A program made the translations under genes and the position numbers. From Streptomyces malachitofuscus (GTDB lineage: Bacteria; Actinomycetota; Actinomycetes; Streptomycetales; Streptomycetaceae), in NCBI RefSeq assembly GCF_014650055.1, contig NZ_BMUF01000002.1:434001-498000 (forward strand): DNA of 64,000 bases, written 5' to 3'. The notes under the pieces are model-generated. The model had not been told where the DNA came from, did no database searches, and saw only the letters and a program-made list of their open reading frames with translations. This document shows, piece after piece, positions 1 through 7,918 of this stretch. The number at the start of each line of letters is the position of its first letter. The first letter of the stretch is position 1.

Positions 1-1
1 C

Positions 2-1111
2 CCGCTCGCGCACGTCTTCGGGCGGATGGTGCAGATCGCGCCGATGGTGGCCCCGATCAAGTTGGGCTGTGTGCCCGACATCAAGAACCTCACCGATGAA
101 CTGGCCTCGTTCCGCCCGACGCTGATCCTCGGCGTGCCCCGGGTGTTCGAGAAGGTCTACAACTCGGCGCGGGCCAAGGCGCAGGCCGACGGCAAGGGCA
201 AGATCTTCGACAAGGCGGCGGACACGGCGATCGCCTACAGCCAGGCGCTGGACACGCCGTCCGGGCCGTCGGTGGGCCTGAAGATCAAGCACAAGGTGTT
301 CGACAGGCTTGTCTACGGCAAGCTGCGCGCGGTGCTGGGCGGGCGCGGCGAGTACGCCATCTCGGGCGGTGCCCCGCTGGGCGAGCGTCTGGGCCACTTC
401 TTCCGCGGCATCGGCTTCAGCGTGCTGGAGGGCTACGGTCTGACCGAGTCCTGCGCTGCCACCGCGTTCAACCCGTGGGACCGTCAGAAGATCGGCACGG
501 TCGGCCAGCCGCTGCCCGGCTCCGTCATCCGGATAGCGGACGACGGTGAGGTGCTGCTGCACGGCGAGCACCTGTTCAAGGAGTACTGGAACAACCCGGG
601 CGCCACGGCCGAGGCGCTGGCCGACGGCTGGTTCCACACCGGGGACATCGGCACGCTGGACGAGGACGGCTATCTGCGGATCACCGGCCGGAAGAAGGAG
701 ATACTGGTGACGGCGGGCGGCAAGAACGTCGCCCCGGCGGTCATCGAGGACCGGATCCGCGCGCACGCGCTGGTGGCGGAGTGCATGGTGGTGGGCGACG
801 GGCGGCCGTTCGTGGGCGCGCTGGTCACCATCGACGAGGAGTTCCTGGGCCGGTGGGCCGACGAGCACGGGAAGCCCGCCGGGTCGACGGCGGCTTCGCT
901 GAGCGAGGACCCGGATCTGCTGGCGGCGATCCAGTCGGCGATCGACGACGGGAACGCCGCGGTGTCGAAGGCGGAGTCGGTGCGGAAGTTCCGGATTCTG
1001 CCGGCGCAGTTCACGGAGGAGTCGGGGCACCTGACTCCGTCGCTGAAGCTGAAGCGGAATGTTGTCGCCAAGGATTACGCGCACGAGATCGAGGCGATTT
1101 ACGCGAAGTAG
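2..1111 (+). CDS. Long-chain fatty acid--CoA ligase (FadD/ACSL type), 5'-truncated
   Basis: C-terminal 369 residues of an AMP-forming acyl-CoA synthetase; the frame is open to the window edge, so roughly the first 230 residues lie upstream. The enzyme adenylates a fatty acid and transfers it to CoA. Visible signatures: the GYGLTES adenylation motif around visible residue 144, the FHTGDIG motif with the ribose-binding Asp near 215, and the GRKKEILVTAGGKN segment of the mobile C-terminal domain that carries the hinge and catalytic lysine region. The bacterial ACSL-like ending (LTPSLKLKRN) fits long-chain substrates. Family assignment is secure; exact chain-length preference is not visible. Confidence 0.93.
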   Translation, partial: PLAHVFGRMVQIAPMVAPIKLGCVPDIKNLTDELASFRPTLILGVPRVFEKVYNSARAKAQADGKGKIFDKAADTAIAYSQALDTPSGPSVGLKIKHKVFDRLVYGKLRAVLGGRGEYAISGGAPLGERLGHFFRGIGFSVLEGYGLTESCAATAFNPWDRQKIGTVGQPLPGSVIRIADDGEVLLHGEHLFKEYWNNPGATAEALADGWFHTGDIGTLDEDGYLRITGRKKEILVTAGGKNVAPAVIEDRIRAHALVAECMVVGDGRPFVGALVTIDEEFLGRWADEHGKPAGSTAASLSEDPDLLAAIQSAIDDGNAAVSKAESVRKFRILPAQFTEESGHLTPSLKLKRNVVAKDYAHEIEAIYAK

Positions 1112-1180
1112 ATTTCGCTGCGTTTTTCGGGGGGCCTGATGGGGTGCCGGATACGGTGCGTCGGCGAGTGCGGGTTGAGT

Positions 1181-1214
1181 GTGGTTTCTCGCGCAGTTCC
1201 CCGCGCCCCTGGGA
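1181..1214. repeat. Dispersed intergenic repeat containing cgcagttccccgcgcccct
   Basis: Copy of a short GC-rich repeat that recurs in intergenic spaces of this window (near 23.96, 28.76, 30.58, 44.01, 48.2, 58.3 and 62.5 kb). Here it lies between the convergent acyl-CoA ligase and glycosyltransferase genes. No coding potential is evident. Confidence 0.7.
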
Positions 1215-1251
1215 GGTTGACCCTGGCGGGGTCTGCGGAGCAGCCGCTCTC

Positions 1252-2394
1252 TCAGAGCAGCCGCTTCAGTTCGTCCGCCAGTAGGTCCCAGCGCCACTTC
1301 TGTTCGACCCATTCCCTGCCGCGCTCGCCCATGCGCCGGCGGAGTTCCTCGTCGGCGAGGAGGGTGGTGATGCGGTCGGCCGTCTCGGTCGGGGAGTCGC
1401 CGGGGACGACCCAGCCGGTTTCGCCGTCGAGGACCGCGTCGGGGGCGCCGCCGGAGTCGCCGGCCACGACGGGGAGGCCGGTCGCGGACGCCTCCAGGTA
1501 GACGATGCCGAGGCCCTCGACGTCCAGTCCCCCGCGGCGGGTACGGCACGGCATGGCGAAGACGTCGCCGGCGCCGTAGTGGGCGGGCAGCTCGGACCAG
1601 GGGACGGAGCCGGTGAAGCGGACGGAGGCACCGACGTCCGTGTCGTGGGCGAGGCGGCGCAGGTCCTTCTCGTAGGGGCCGCCGCCGACGATCAGCAGCA
1701 CGGCGTCCGGTTCGGCGGCCAGGATCGCGGGCATGGCCCGGATCAGCGTGTCCTGGCCCTTGCGCGGCACCAGCCGTGAGACGCACACGACCACCGGGCG
1801 GTCGGTCAGCCCGAGACGCGCCCGCACCTCGTCGCCGCCCGAGCCGGGGTGGAAGGTCTTCTCGTCGACCCCGGGCGGCAGCTGCACCATCCGCGCGGCG
1901 GCCTCGGGGGTGAGCGCCGAGGCGATCCGGGAGCGCGTGTACTCGCCGAGGTAGGTGATCGTGTCCGTGGACTCCCCGATCCGGCGCAGCAGTTGCCGTG
2001 CGGCGGGGAGCTGGGCCCAGCCGGCCTCGTGGCCGTGGGTGGTGGCGACGATCCGCTGCGCGCCCGCGCGGCGCAGGGCCGGTGCCATCAGGCCGAGCGG
2101 CGCCGCCGCCCCGAACCACACCGAGGTGCAGCCGTGTTCGCGCAGCAGCCCGACGGCCCGCCGGGTGACGGCCGGGGTCGGCAGCAGCATCGGCGTACGG
2201 TCGCGTACGACGGTGAAGGGCTGCTCGGCGTCGAAGGCGGCGGTCGCCTCGACGCCCTCCCGGGAGCGCTTCCAGGTGGAGGCGTAGACGACGAGGCGCT
2301 CCGGGTCCAGCCGCAGCGCCATGTTGTGCAGGAACGCCTGGATGCCGCCGGGCCGGGGCGGGAAGTCGTTGGTCACGATCAGGGTCTTGTGCAT
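1252..2394 (-). CDS. GT4 glycosyltransferase, PimB-like (phosphatidylinositol mannoside type)
   Basis: 380-residue GT-B glycosyltransferase. The N-terminus (TLIVTNDFPPRPGGIQ) is the typical acceptor-side loop of actinobacterial mannosyltransferases such as mycobacterial PimB', which adds mannose from GDP-mannose to phosphatidylinositol mannoside at the inner membrane face. The GT4 nucleotide-sugar motif EGLGIVYLEASATGLPV is at about residues 290-306. The start ATG at 2394 was preferred over the longer open frame (to 2634) because homologs begin at this motif and the upstream part reads as low-quality sequence. Donor and acceptor are inferred from family resemblance. Transcribed divergently from the GT87 gene. 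Confidence 0.85.
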   Translation of the reverse strand: MHKTLIVTNDFPPRPGGIQAFLHNMALRLDPERLVVYASTWKRSREGVEATAAFDAEQPFTVVRDRTPMLLPTPAVTRRAVGLLREHGCTSVWFGAAAPLGLMAPALRRAGAQRIVATTHGHEAGWAQLPAARQLLRRIGESTDTITYLGEYTRSRIASALTPEAAARMVQLPPGVDEKTFHPGSGGDEVRARLGLTDRPVVVCVSRLVPRKGQDTLIRAMPAILAAEPDAVLLIVGGGPYEKDLRRLAHDTDVGASVRFTGSVPWSELPAHYGAGDVFAMPCRTRRGGLDVEGLGIVYLEASATGLPVVAGDSGGAPDAVLDGETGWVVPGDSPTETADRITTLLADEELRRRMGERGREWVEQKWRWDLLADELKRLL

Positions 2395-2515
2395 CGTCGC
2401 AGACCCTACCGAACGGTGTTTTCGGCGTACGCCACGGCGGTGCTCTGTGGCACGTACACCGGTGTCCGGGACATCATGGCCCCTCACGACGGCACACCGG
2501 ACGGGCAGGGAACAC

Positions 2516-3751
2516 GTGGAGACGACGGCCGCACGAGGGTCCCTGGCGTGGCTCCTGGGCATCTGGGCGCTGACGAGAACGGTACTGCTGCTCTGCGTGC
2601 TCAAGGTGATCGTCTTTCCGGGGCCGGACGTCACCAGCGACGTGTCGGTGATCTACCAGGGCTGGTACGACGTCCTGCGTACCGGAACGTTTCCGCTGGA
2701 CGACGTGACCTGGCAGTACCCGCCCGCGGCGGCGCTGGCGGTCCTCTCCCCCGCTCTGCTGCCGTTCCTGGAGTACGCGACCGCGTTCTTCGTGCTGGCC
2801 TGCGTCGCCGACCTGATCACGCTGGCGATGCTGCTGCACGCCGGCCGCGGTCCCGGGCGGGCGCGTCGCGGGGCCCGGGTGTGGGTGGCGGGCGTGCCGC
2901 TGCTCGGGCCGACGGTGTACGCGCGGTACGACGTGATGGTGACGGCGGTGGCGGTGGCCGGGCTGCTGGCCGCCGGCCGGCATCCGCGGGTGCTGGGGGC
3001 GCTGGCGGGGTTCGGGGCGTTGGTGAAGGTGTGGCCGGCATTGCTCCTGCTCGCGGTGCGGCGGCGCGGGGCGTGGGTGTCGGCGGGGGTGACGGGTGTC
3101 GGCGTGGCCGTGCTGTTCGCCGTGCTGATGCCGGGGGCGTTCGCGTTCCTCGGGTTCCAGCGGGACCGGGGGACGGAGGTGGAGTCGCTGGGGGCCTTGG
3201 TCTTTCATGTGGCGCGGCATCACGGCTGGGAGGGCGAGGTGCTGCTCAACTACGGCTCGGTGGAGTTTCTCGGGCCGTATGTGAGCTGGGTGAGCACGGG
3301 GGCGCTGTTCCTGACGGGGGTGGCGCTGGGGTGGCTGGTGCTGTGGAGGGTGCTGGCGAATCGTTTCGAGGCGCACACGGTCGCTGATGCCGCGTTCGTG
3401 GGGGTGCTGATGTTCACGACCACGAGCCGGGTGATCAGTCCGCAGTACATGGTGTGGCTGGTGGGGCTGGGGGCGGTCTGTCTGTGCTTCCGCGGGAGCC
3501 GGATGGGGGTGCCGGTGGGGCTGGTGCTGGGGGCCTGCCTGGTGACGGTGCTGGAGTTTCCGTTGTGGTTCGCGCATGTCGTGGCGAGCGATGCGCTGGG
3601 CATTTCGTTGCTGGTGATTCGCAACGGGTTGCTGGTCGTGGCGACGGTGATCGCGGCTCGGGTGCTGTGGTGCACGACGGTGCCGCGTCGGCGGGAGATC
3701 CCGTCGGTGCCGGAGCCGGCCCGTGCGGCAGAGACGCCGGTGTCGTCGTAG
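2516..3751 (+). CDS. GT87-type polytopic membrane glycosyltransferase (DUF2029)
   Basis: 411-residue integral membrane protein with about ten hydrophobic segments. The N-terminal outside loop contains acidic residues and the sequence DVTWQYPPAA, a pattern typical of GT-C/GT87 enzymes that use polyprenyl-phosphate sugars (mycobacterial alpha-mannosyltransferase relatives). Start: GTG at 2516 with AGGG five bases upstream; the ATG at 2476 is in another frame. It sits head-to-head with a PimB-like transferase, which suggests, but does not prove, a role in lipoglycan or phosphoinositide mannoside synthesis. Confidence 0.78.
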   Translation: METTAARGSLAWLLGIWALTRTVLLLCVLKVIVFPGPDVTSDVSVIYQGWYDVLRTGTFPLDDVTWQYPPAAALAVLSPALLPFLEYATAFFVLACVADLITLAMLLHAGRGPGRARRGARVWVAGVPLLGPTVYARYDVMVTAVAVAGLLAAGRHPRVLGALAGFGALVKVWPALLLLAVRRRGAWVSAGVTGVGVAVLFAVLMPGAFAFLGFQRDRGTEVESLGALVFHVARHHGWEGEVLLNYGSVEFLGPYVSWVSTGALFLTGVALGWLVLWRVLANRFEAHTVADAAFVGVLMFTTTSRVISPQYMVWLVGLGAVCLCFRGSRMGVPVGLVLGACLVTVLEFPLWFAHVVASDALGISLLVIRNGLLVVATVIAARVLWCTTVPRRREIPSVPEPARAAETPVSS

Positions 3752-4190
3752 GCGGCGTGGGGGTGGGCCGGGGGGTGTCCGCGCAGCCCGGCGCCTCGAC
3801 GCCGGCCGCGTGACTGCTGACCCGGGGTGGGGTGCGCAGCCCGGCGCGTGCGGGGTGCCGTCGCGCCCACCCGTGCCGCCCCAGCGGCACGACTGCCCGC
3901 GGATCGCGGGAGCGGCGGCGCGGCGGCCGCGGGAACGCGAGAGCGGTGGTGCGGCGGGCCGTGGGAACGCCTACGGCGGGGAGGGGACGGGGCGGGGGTG
4001 TTCGCCCGCAGTGGCTGGCGCGTCCGCGCCCCGCACCCCCACCAGGAAACCCCCTCGCGCCAGTCCGAGGACGGACACCCCCGACCCGGCCCCGCACCAC
4101 CCACCCACCGTGGGCGCTACGCGCACCCCCACCGGAGGGACAGTGGCGCCGCAGGCATACGACCACCGGCCCGCAGCCGCCCCACAAGGG
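3752..4190. other. 439-bp gap without a convincing gene
   Basis: Very GC-rich stretch between two convergent genes. All frames stay open because of composition, but the translations are Arg/Pro/Gly-rich without domain features and no frame has a good ribosome binding site plus normal codon periodicity. I see no clear terminator hairpin and no copy of the dispersed repeats here. Confidence 0.6.
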
Positions 4191-5381
4191 TCAGGTCAGG
4201 GTGGTTTTCAGGTAGTCGTGCCATTGGAGGGTGAAGTCCTCCGGGGTGGTGCCCAGGACGCGGTTCATCGCGGACTCCACCGCACCCTCGCGGTCCTTGT
4301 GCGCGCCCACCGCGCGGTAGAACTCGCCGAGGCGCTGCTCGCCCCAGCGGTCGGCGATCAGGCGGCAGGCCAGCCAGCCGCCCTCGTAGGCGCGGGCGAG
4401 GCCGTCCGCGTCGCCCGAGAAGCCGAAGTCCTCGTCAGTGGGGAGGGCGCCGGGCACCTCGCCCTGGCTCACCGCGTAGGCGAGCTCCGGTGCGGCCTCG
4501 GCGGGACCCCGGTCGCCGTCGCGGTAGCCGACCCAGTCGGCGTACCCCTCGGACAGCCACAGCGGGGTCGCGGGCGAGGTGTGGGCGCGGGTGGCGACGT
4601 GGGTGGTCTCGTGGGTGAGGACGACCTGCCGACCCGAGTCGCCGAGCAGCCCGAAGGCGTCCGGGTTGACGATGACCCGGTCCGCCGGTGCCCGCCCGTC
4701 CGTGCCGGTGGCACCGGTGGTGACGGCGGCGATGCCCCGGTAGGAGGAGGCGGGTGAGCCCAGCAGGCCCGCCATGCCCTCCAGGGACTCCGGGACCATG
4801 ACGAGGACGCGCCCGGTCCATTCCGGGCCCCAGGCGTCGGACACGGCGGGCACCGCGCGGTCTGCCAGCGCGGCGTATTCGCGCAGCTTGTCGGCGGGCT
4901 GTCCGACGCCCAGCACCAGGCTGCGTTCGCCCCGGACGGCCCGCGCCGGGCCCTGGTCCCACAGCTGCTGGCCGGACTTCCGCGCGGGGCGGTCGGAGTC
5001 GACCGTCCAGTGGCCGTCCCGGTCCCGGCTCAGCCCGAGGGAGCGGGCGGTGACGACCGGCGAACGGTCGTAGCCCTCGACGCGGTAGCTGAGGTCGGCG
5101 GAGACGGTGGCGCTGTCGCCGGTGCGGTCCAGTGACGTGACCCGGTAGGACCAGTCCGCGAGCGGGACCGCGCGCAGGTTGTCGAACCCGGCCCGCGTGC
5201 CGGTGCGGGCGTAGGCGGTGGCGTCCCGTTCGAGGACCGCCTCCGCGCGCCGGTCGAGGAGCGACTGCACCTCCGCGCGGGCGCCCTCGACGGTGCTGCC
5301 GCCACCGCACGAGACGAGGGAGACGAGCAGCAGACACAGCGCCACCAAGGACGCGCCCGTCACCCGCCGTCGATCAGCCAC
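4191..5381 (-). CDS. Lipoprotein with gluzincin-type (HETTH) metallopeptidase signature
   Basis: 396 residues. The N-terminus has a hydrophobic segment ending in LLVSLVSCGGG, a lipobox-like site giving a membrane-anchored lipoprotein. At about residues 256-260 lies HETTH, followed by LSEGYADW, the second zinc-ligand region (E in SEGYA) of gluzincin peptidases. The N-terminal half resembles nuclear-transport-factor-like folds of exported proteins but has no motif I can name. The GTG at 5381 is the only start compatible with the whole signal peptide; its upstream GGAAAG is unusually close, so an internal GTG a few codons later remains possible. Substrate is unknown. Confidence 0.75.
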   Translation of the reverse strand: MADRRRVTGASLVALCLLLVSLVSCGGGSTVEGARAEVQSLLDRRAEAVLERDATAYARTGTRAGFDNLRAVPLADWSYRVTSLDRTGDSATVSADLSYRVEGYDRSPVVTARSLGLSRDRDGHWTVDSDRPARKSGQQLWDQGPARAVRGERSLVLGVGQPADKLREYAALADRAVPAVSDAWGPEWTGRVLVMVPESLEGMAGLLGSPASSYRGIAAVTTGATGTDGRAPADRVIVNPDAFGLLGDSGRQVVLTHETTHVATRAHTSPATPLWLSEGYADWVGYRDGDRGPAEAAPELAYAVSQGEVPGALPTDEDFGFSGDADGLARAYEGGWLACRLIADRWGEQRLGEFYRAVGAHKDREGAVESAMNRVLGTTPEDFTLQWHDYLKTTLT

Positions 5382-5414
5382 CTTTCCGAGGGTACGGGCG
5401 AGGAGCCGTCCCGG

Positions 5415-6428
5415 TCAGACCCTGGTGACCGACGAGACGGGCATCATCCCGACCGGGTCGTAGCGCACGGGGGCGCCGGGGTAGGGCGCGTGGATCACCT
5501 GGCCGTTGCCCATGTACATCCCGACGTGGGAGGCGTCGGAGCGGTAGACGACCAGGTCGCCGGGGCGCGCCTCGGAGAGCGGGACCTGCCGGCCGGCGTA
5601 CCGCTGGGCCTGCGAGGTGCGCGGCAGGGCGACCCCGGCCTGGGCGTACGACCACTGGGTGAGTCCGGAGCAGTCGAAGCCGCCGGGGCCGTTGGCGCCC
5701 CACACGTAGGGCTTGCCGAGGGCGGAGCGGGCGGCGGCGACGGCGGCTGCCGCGCGGCCCGAGGCGGGGGCGCCGCCGGGCCCGAGCAGGTCGGTGCGGG
5801 CGGAGCGGCCGGCCCGGCTCCAGGCGGCGCGTTCGCCGGCCGGGAGGGAGTTGAGCAGCCGGCGGGCCTCGGCGAGCTTGCTCTCGACGGTCCGCTTGTG
5901 GGCGGCGACGGCCTTGCGGCTCTTCTCCAGCGCCCGGAGCTTGCCGGCCGCCTCCGCGCGGTCCTGGGCGAGGGACCGCAGGGCCGCCCGGAGCCTGCTC
6001 AGCTCACCGGCCTGGTGGACGGAGATCCGGTCGAGGACGGAGGCCCGCTCCAGGTAGTCCTCCGGGTCGTCGGAGAGCAGCAGGGCGAGGGCGGGTTCCA
6101 GGCCGCCGGAGCGGTACTGGACACCGGCCAGCGACCCCAGCGACTCGCGCATGGTGTTGACGCGGTGCTGCTTGCGGGCGATCCCGTCCTGCGCGGTGGC
6201 GATCTGCCGGCGCAGTCCGTCGGCGCGCTCGTCGGCCGCGTTGTACGCCTCGGTGGCCTTCTCGGCCTCCTGGTAGAGGCGGTCCACCTCGGTCCGGGTG
6301 TCGTCGTGCGGCGTCGCCGCGGCCGGGACCGCGCCGAGGGTGGTGGCCGCCGCGGACAGCAGGCCGAGGGCGACGACGGCGGACCGGTCGGATCCGGAGG
6401 ACGGTGCGGTACGGCGATGGGACCCCAC
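5415..6428 (-). CDS. Secreted NlpC/P60 peptidoglycan endopeptidase with coiled-coil N-terminus
   Basis: 337 residues: signal peptide (about 1-40), a long Ala/Glu/Arg-rich coiled coil (about 45-195), and a C-terminal NlpC/P60 domain with FDCSGLTQWSY (catalytic Cys near residue 253) and the His region SHVGMYMGNGQVIHAP. It should cut D-iGlu-mDAP or related bonds in wall peptides, as RipA-like proteins do. GTG at 6428 was chosen because GGAAGGAG precedes it and the protein then starts VGSHRR, matching its neighbour's MASHRR. Paralog of the next gene; the two are separately promoted. Confidence 0.9.
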   Translation of the reverse strand: MGSHRRTAPSSGSDRSAVVALGLLSAAATTLGAVPAAATPHDDTRTEVDRLYQEAEKATEAYNAADERADGLRRQIATAQDGIARKQHRVNTMRESLGSLAGVQYRSGGLEPALALLLSDDPEDYLERASVLDRISVHQAGELSRLRAALRSLAQDRAEAAGKLRALEKSRKAVAAHKRTVESKLAEARRLLNSLPAGERAAWSRAGRSARTDLLGPGGAPASGRAAAAVAAARSALGKPYVWGANGPGGFDCSGLTQWSYAQAGVALPRTSQAQRYAGRQVPLSEARPGDLVVYRSDASHVGMYMGNGQVIHAPYPGAPVRYDPVGMMPVSSVTRV

Positions 6429-6472
6429 GGGAAGCCGTGCTCCTTCCGCTGGCGGACGGGGAAACGCGGCAG

Positions 6473-6503
6473 ACAGTAGCGTCGGGGGCGGCGGGCGGAC
6501 CAA
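6473..6503 (-). promoter_or_regulatory. Candidate sigma-70-type promoter for the NlpC/P60 gene at 5415-6428
   Basis: On the minus strand TTGGTC (6498-6503) and TACTGT (6473-6478) are separated by 19 bases, a reasonable match to Streptomyces vegetative promoters. The -10 box lies about 44 bases upstream of the GTG start. Confidence 0.45.
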
Positions 6504-6527
6504 CGGCCGGAGCACGTACGTACGGTG

Positions 6528-6563
6528 ACGCCCCGCCTGTGACCTGCGTCGGAGGCGGGGCGT
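6528..6563 (-). terminator. Hairpin terminator downstream of the second NlpC/P60 gene
   Basis: Perfect 11-base arms (acgccccgcct at 6528-6538 and its complement at 6553-6563) with a 14-base loop, about 85 bases past the stop of the upstream gene and before the promoter of the next one. No T-run, as is usual in this group. Confidence 0.55.
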
Positions 6564-6646
6564 GGGGACGATCGGCACCGGTGCGATTCCCCCTAACGGG
6601 CGCACCGGGCCCTCGCCCAGGGGTCGGGTCCTGCTGCGGGCGAACG

Positions 6647-7687
6647 CTAGACGCGGACGCCGAACATGAACGGGCCGCCGATGGTGTTCATCGACTCGTA
6701 GCGCACGACGGTGCCGGTGCGGGGGGCGTGGATGATCTGGCCGTTGCCCGCGTAGAGGCCCACGTGGTGCAGGTCGTTGAAGAAGAAGACCAGGTCGCCG
6801 ACCTTGAGCTGGCTCGTCGAGTAGATCTTGGTGCCGGCGCCGGTCTGGGCCTGGGAGGTGCGCGGCAGTCCGACACCGGCCTGCGCGTACGCCCAGGAGG
6901 TGAGGCCGGAGCAGTCGAAGGAGGACGGGCCGGTGGCGCCGTACACGTAGGGCGAGCCGAGCTTGCTCTGGGCGGCGGCGAAGGCCGCGGCGGCGCGTCC
7001 GGAGCCGGGCGGGACGTTGACCGAGAGGGCGTCGCGCTCGCTGGCGCGGGTGGCGCGGTTCTGCTCCTCGGCGAGCTGGGCCTTCTCCTCGGCGGTGAGG
7101 CTGTTGAGCAGCTTCTGCGCGGAGGAGAGCTTGCCCTGGACTTCCTTCTTCTTCTTGCCCAGTTCGGTGCGGGTGGAGGCGAGGTCCTTGAGCTTCTCGG
7201 ACGCCTCGGAGCGCTGCTGGGCGAGTTCGCGCTGCTTCTCCTGGATCTTCTTCAGCGCGTCGACCTGCTGCGTGCTCAGCTGGTCGAGGGTGGACGCCTT
7301 GTCGAGGTAGTCGTCCGGGTCGGCGGAGAGGAAGAGCTGCAGGGAGGGGTCTATGCCGCCGCTGCGGTACTGGGCGCTGGCCATCGTGCCGAGGCCGTCG
7401 CGCAGGTCGTTGAGCTCCTGCTGGCCCTTGGCGACGTTGTCCTGGATCGTGGAGATCTCCTTCTGGAGCTTCTCCTGCTTCTCCTTGGCGCCGTTGTACT
7501 TCTCGGTGGCCTGTTCCGCCTGCTCGTAGAGCTTGTCGACCTTGGCCTTGACCTCGTCCTTGCTCGGCTTCTCGCTGGGAGCGGCGTTGGCGGCCTGCGA
7601 GCTCATGACGACGGCAGCTGCAGCAGCGGTGGTGAGCACGGTCACACGTGCGCGGCTCGGCTGCTTGGGACGACGGTGGGACGCCAC
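6647..7687 (-). CDS. Secreted NlpC/P60 peptidoglycan endopeptidase with coiled-coil N-terminus (paralog)
   Basis: 346 residues: signal peptide ending near ANA/AAPS (about residue 35), a Lys/Glu/Gln-rich coiled coil to about residue 205 (including AQYRSGGIDPSLQLFLSA, also present in its paralog), then NlpC/P60 with FDCSGLTSWAYAQAG (Cys near 258) and HHVGLYAGNGQIIHAP. GTG at 7687 has AAGGAG about nine bases upstream. The coiled coil probably positions or autoinhibits the hydrolase, as in RipA-type proteins (family knowledge). The tandem pair looks like an old duplication: same architecture, clearly diverged sequence. Confidence 0.92.
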   Translation of the reverse strand: MASHRRPKQPSRARVTVLTTAAAAAVVMSSQAANAAPSEKPSKDEVKAKVDKLYEQAEQATEKYNGAKEKQEKLQKEISTIQDNVAKGQQELNDLRDGLGTMASAQYRSGGIDPSLQLFLSADPDDYLDKASTLDQLSTQQVDALKKIQEKQRELAQQRSEASEKLKDLASTRTELGKKKKEVQGKLSSAQKLLNSLTAEEKAQLAEEQNRATRASERDALSVNVPPGSGRAAAAFAAAQSKLGSPYVYGATGPSSFDCSGLTSWAYAQAGVGLPRTSQAQTGAGTKIYSTSQLKVGDLVFFFNDLHHVGLYAGNGQIIHAPRTGTVVRYESMNTIGGPFMFGVRV

Positions 7688-7739
7688 GGAGACGAGCTCC
7701 TTCTCGAGAGTGATCGCGCGAGCGCGGGTTCGAAGGCAG

Positions 7740-7769
7740 ACCCTAGTGATTCTCTTGTGATCAGTTCAA
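7740..7769 (-). promoter_or_regulatory. Candidate promoter for the NlpC/P60 gene at 6647-7687
   Basis: Minus strand TTGAAC (7764-7769), 18-base spacer, TAGGGT (7740-7745). Both boxes and the spacing fit the Streptomyces HrdB-type consensus. The 5' UTR would be about 45-50 bases. The surrounding 7690-7830 segment is distinctly AT-richer than the genes. Confidence 0.55.
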
Positions 7770-7830
7770 ATCCCCGGACACAAAATCTCCGTTACAGCGG
7801 GTTTATTTGGCCTCAACTCACCTGCAGTGA

Positions 7831-7876
7831 TGCCCGATTGACGCTACGTTGCGTGACGGTTCCGTCAATTCGGGCA
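7831..7876. repeat. Inverted repeat TGCCCGATTGACG...CGTCAATTCGGGCA
   Basis: Arms at 7831-7843 and 7863-7876 pair except for one bulged T; the 19-base centre contains a smaller gcgtgacg motif. It follows the stop of the NYN-domain gene (ending 7919) and precedes the promoter of the NlpC/P60 gene, so it may be a terminator for the first or an operator for the second. Confidence 0.5.
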
Positions 7877-7918
7877 TAGACCCGTTAAGTTGCACGGGGG
7901 ACGGATGTGAATCAGATA

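Noticed and set aside
2476..2515. ATG 2476 as start of the GT87 protein
   Set aside because: It is in a different frame from the membrane protein; GTG 2516 with AGGG upstream fits.
3435..4757. Several open frames of 120-340 codons in the 3.75-4.19 kb gap
   Set aside because: All are Arg/Pro/Gly-rich shadows that arise from very high GC; no domain, ribosome binding site or codon bias supports any.
6429..7918. c-di-AMP (ydaO/yuaA) riboswitch upstream of either NlpC/P60 gene
   Set aside because: Known in Streptomyces wall hydrolase leaders, so I looked for its conserved blocks; neither leader has them, and the leader of the second gene is too short downstream of its promoter.
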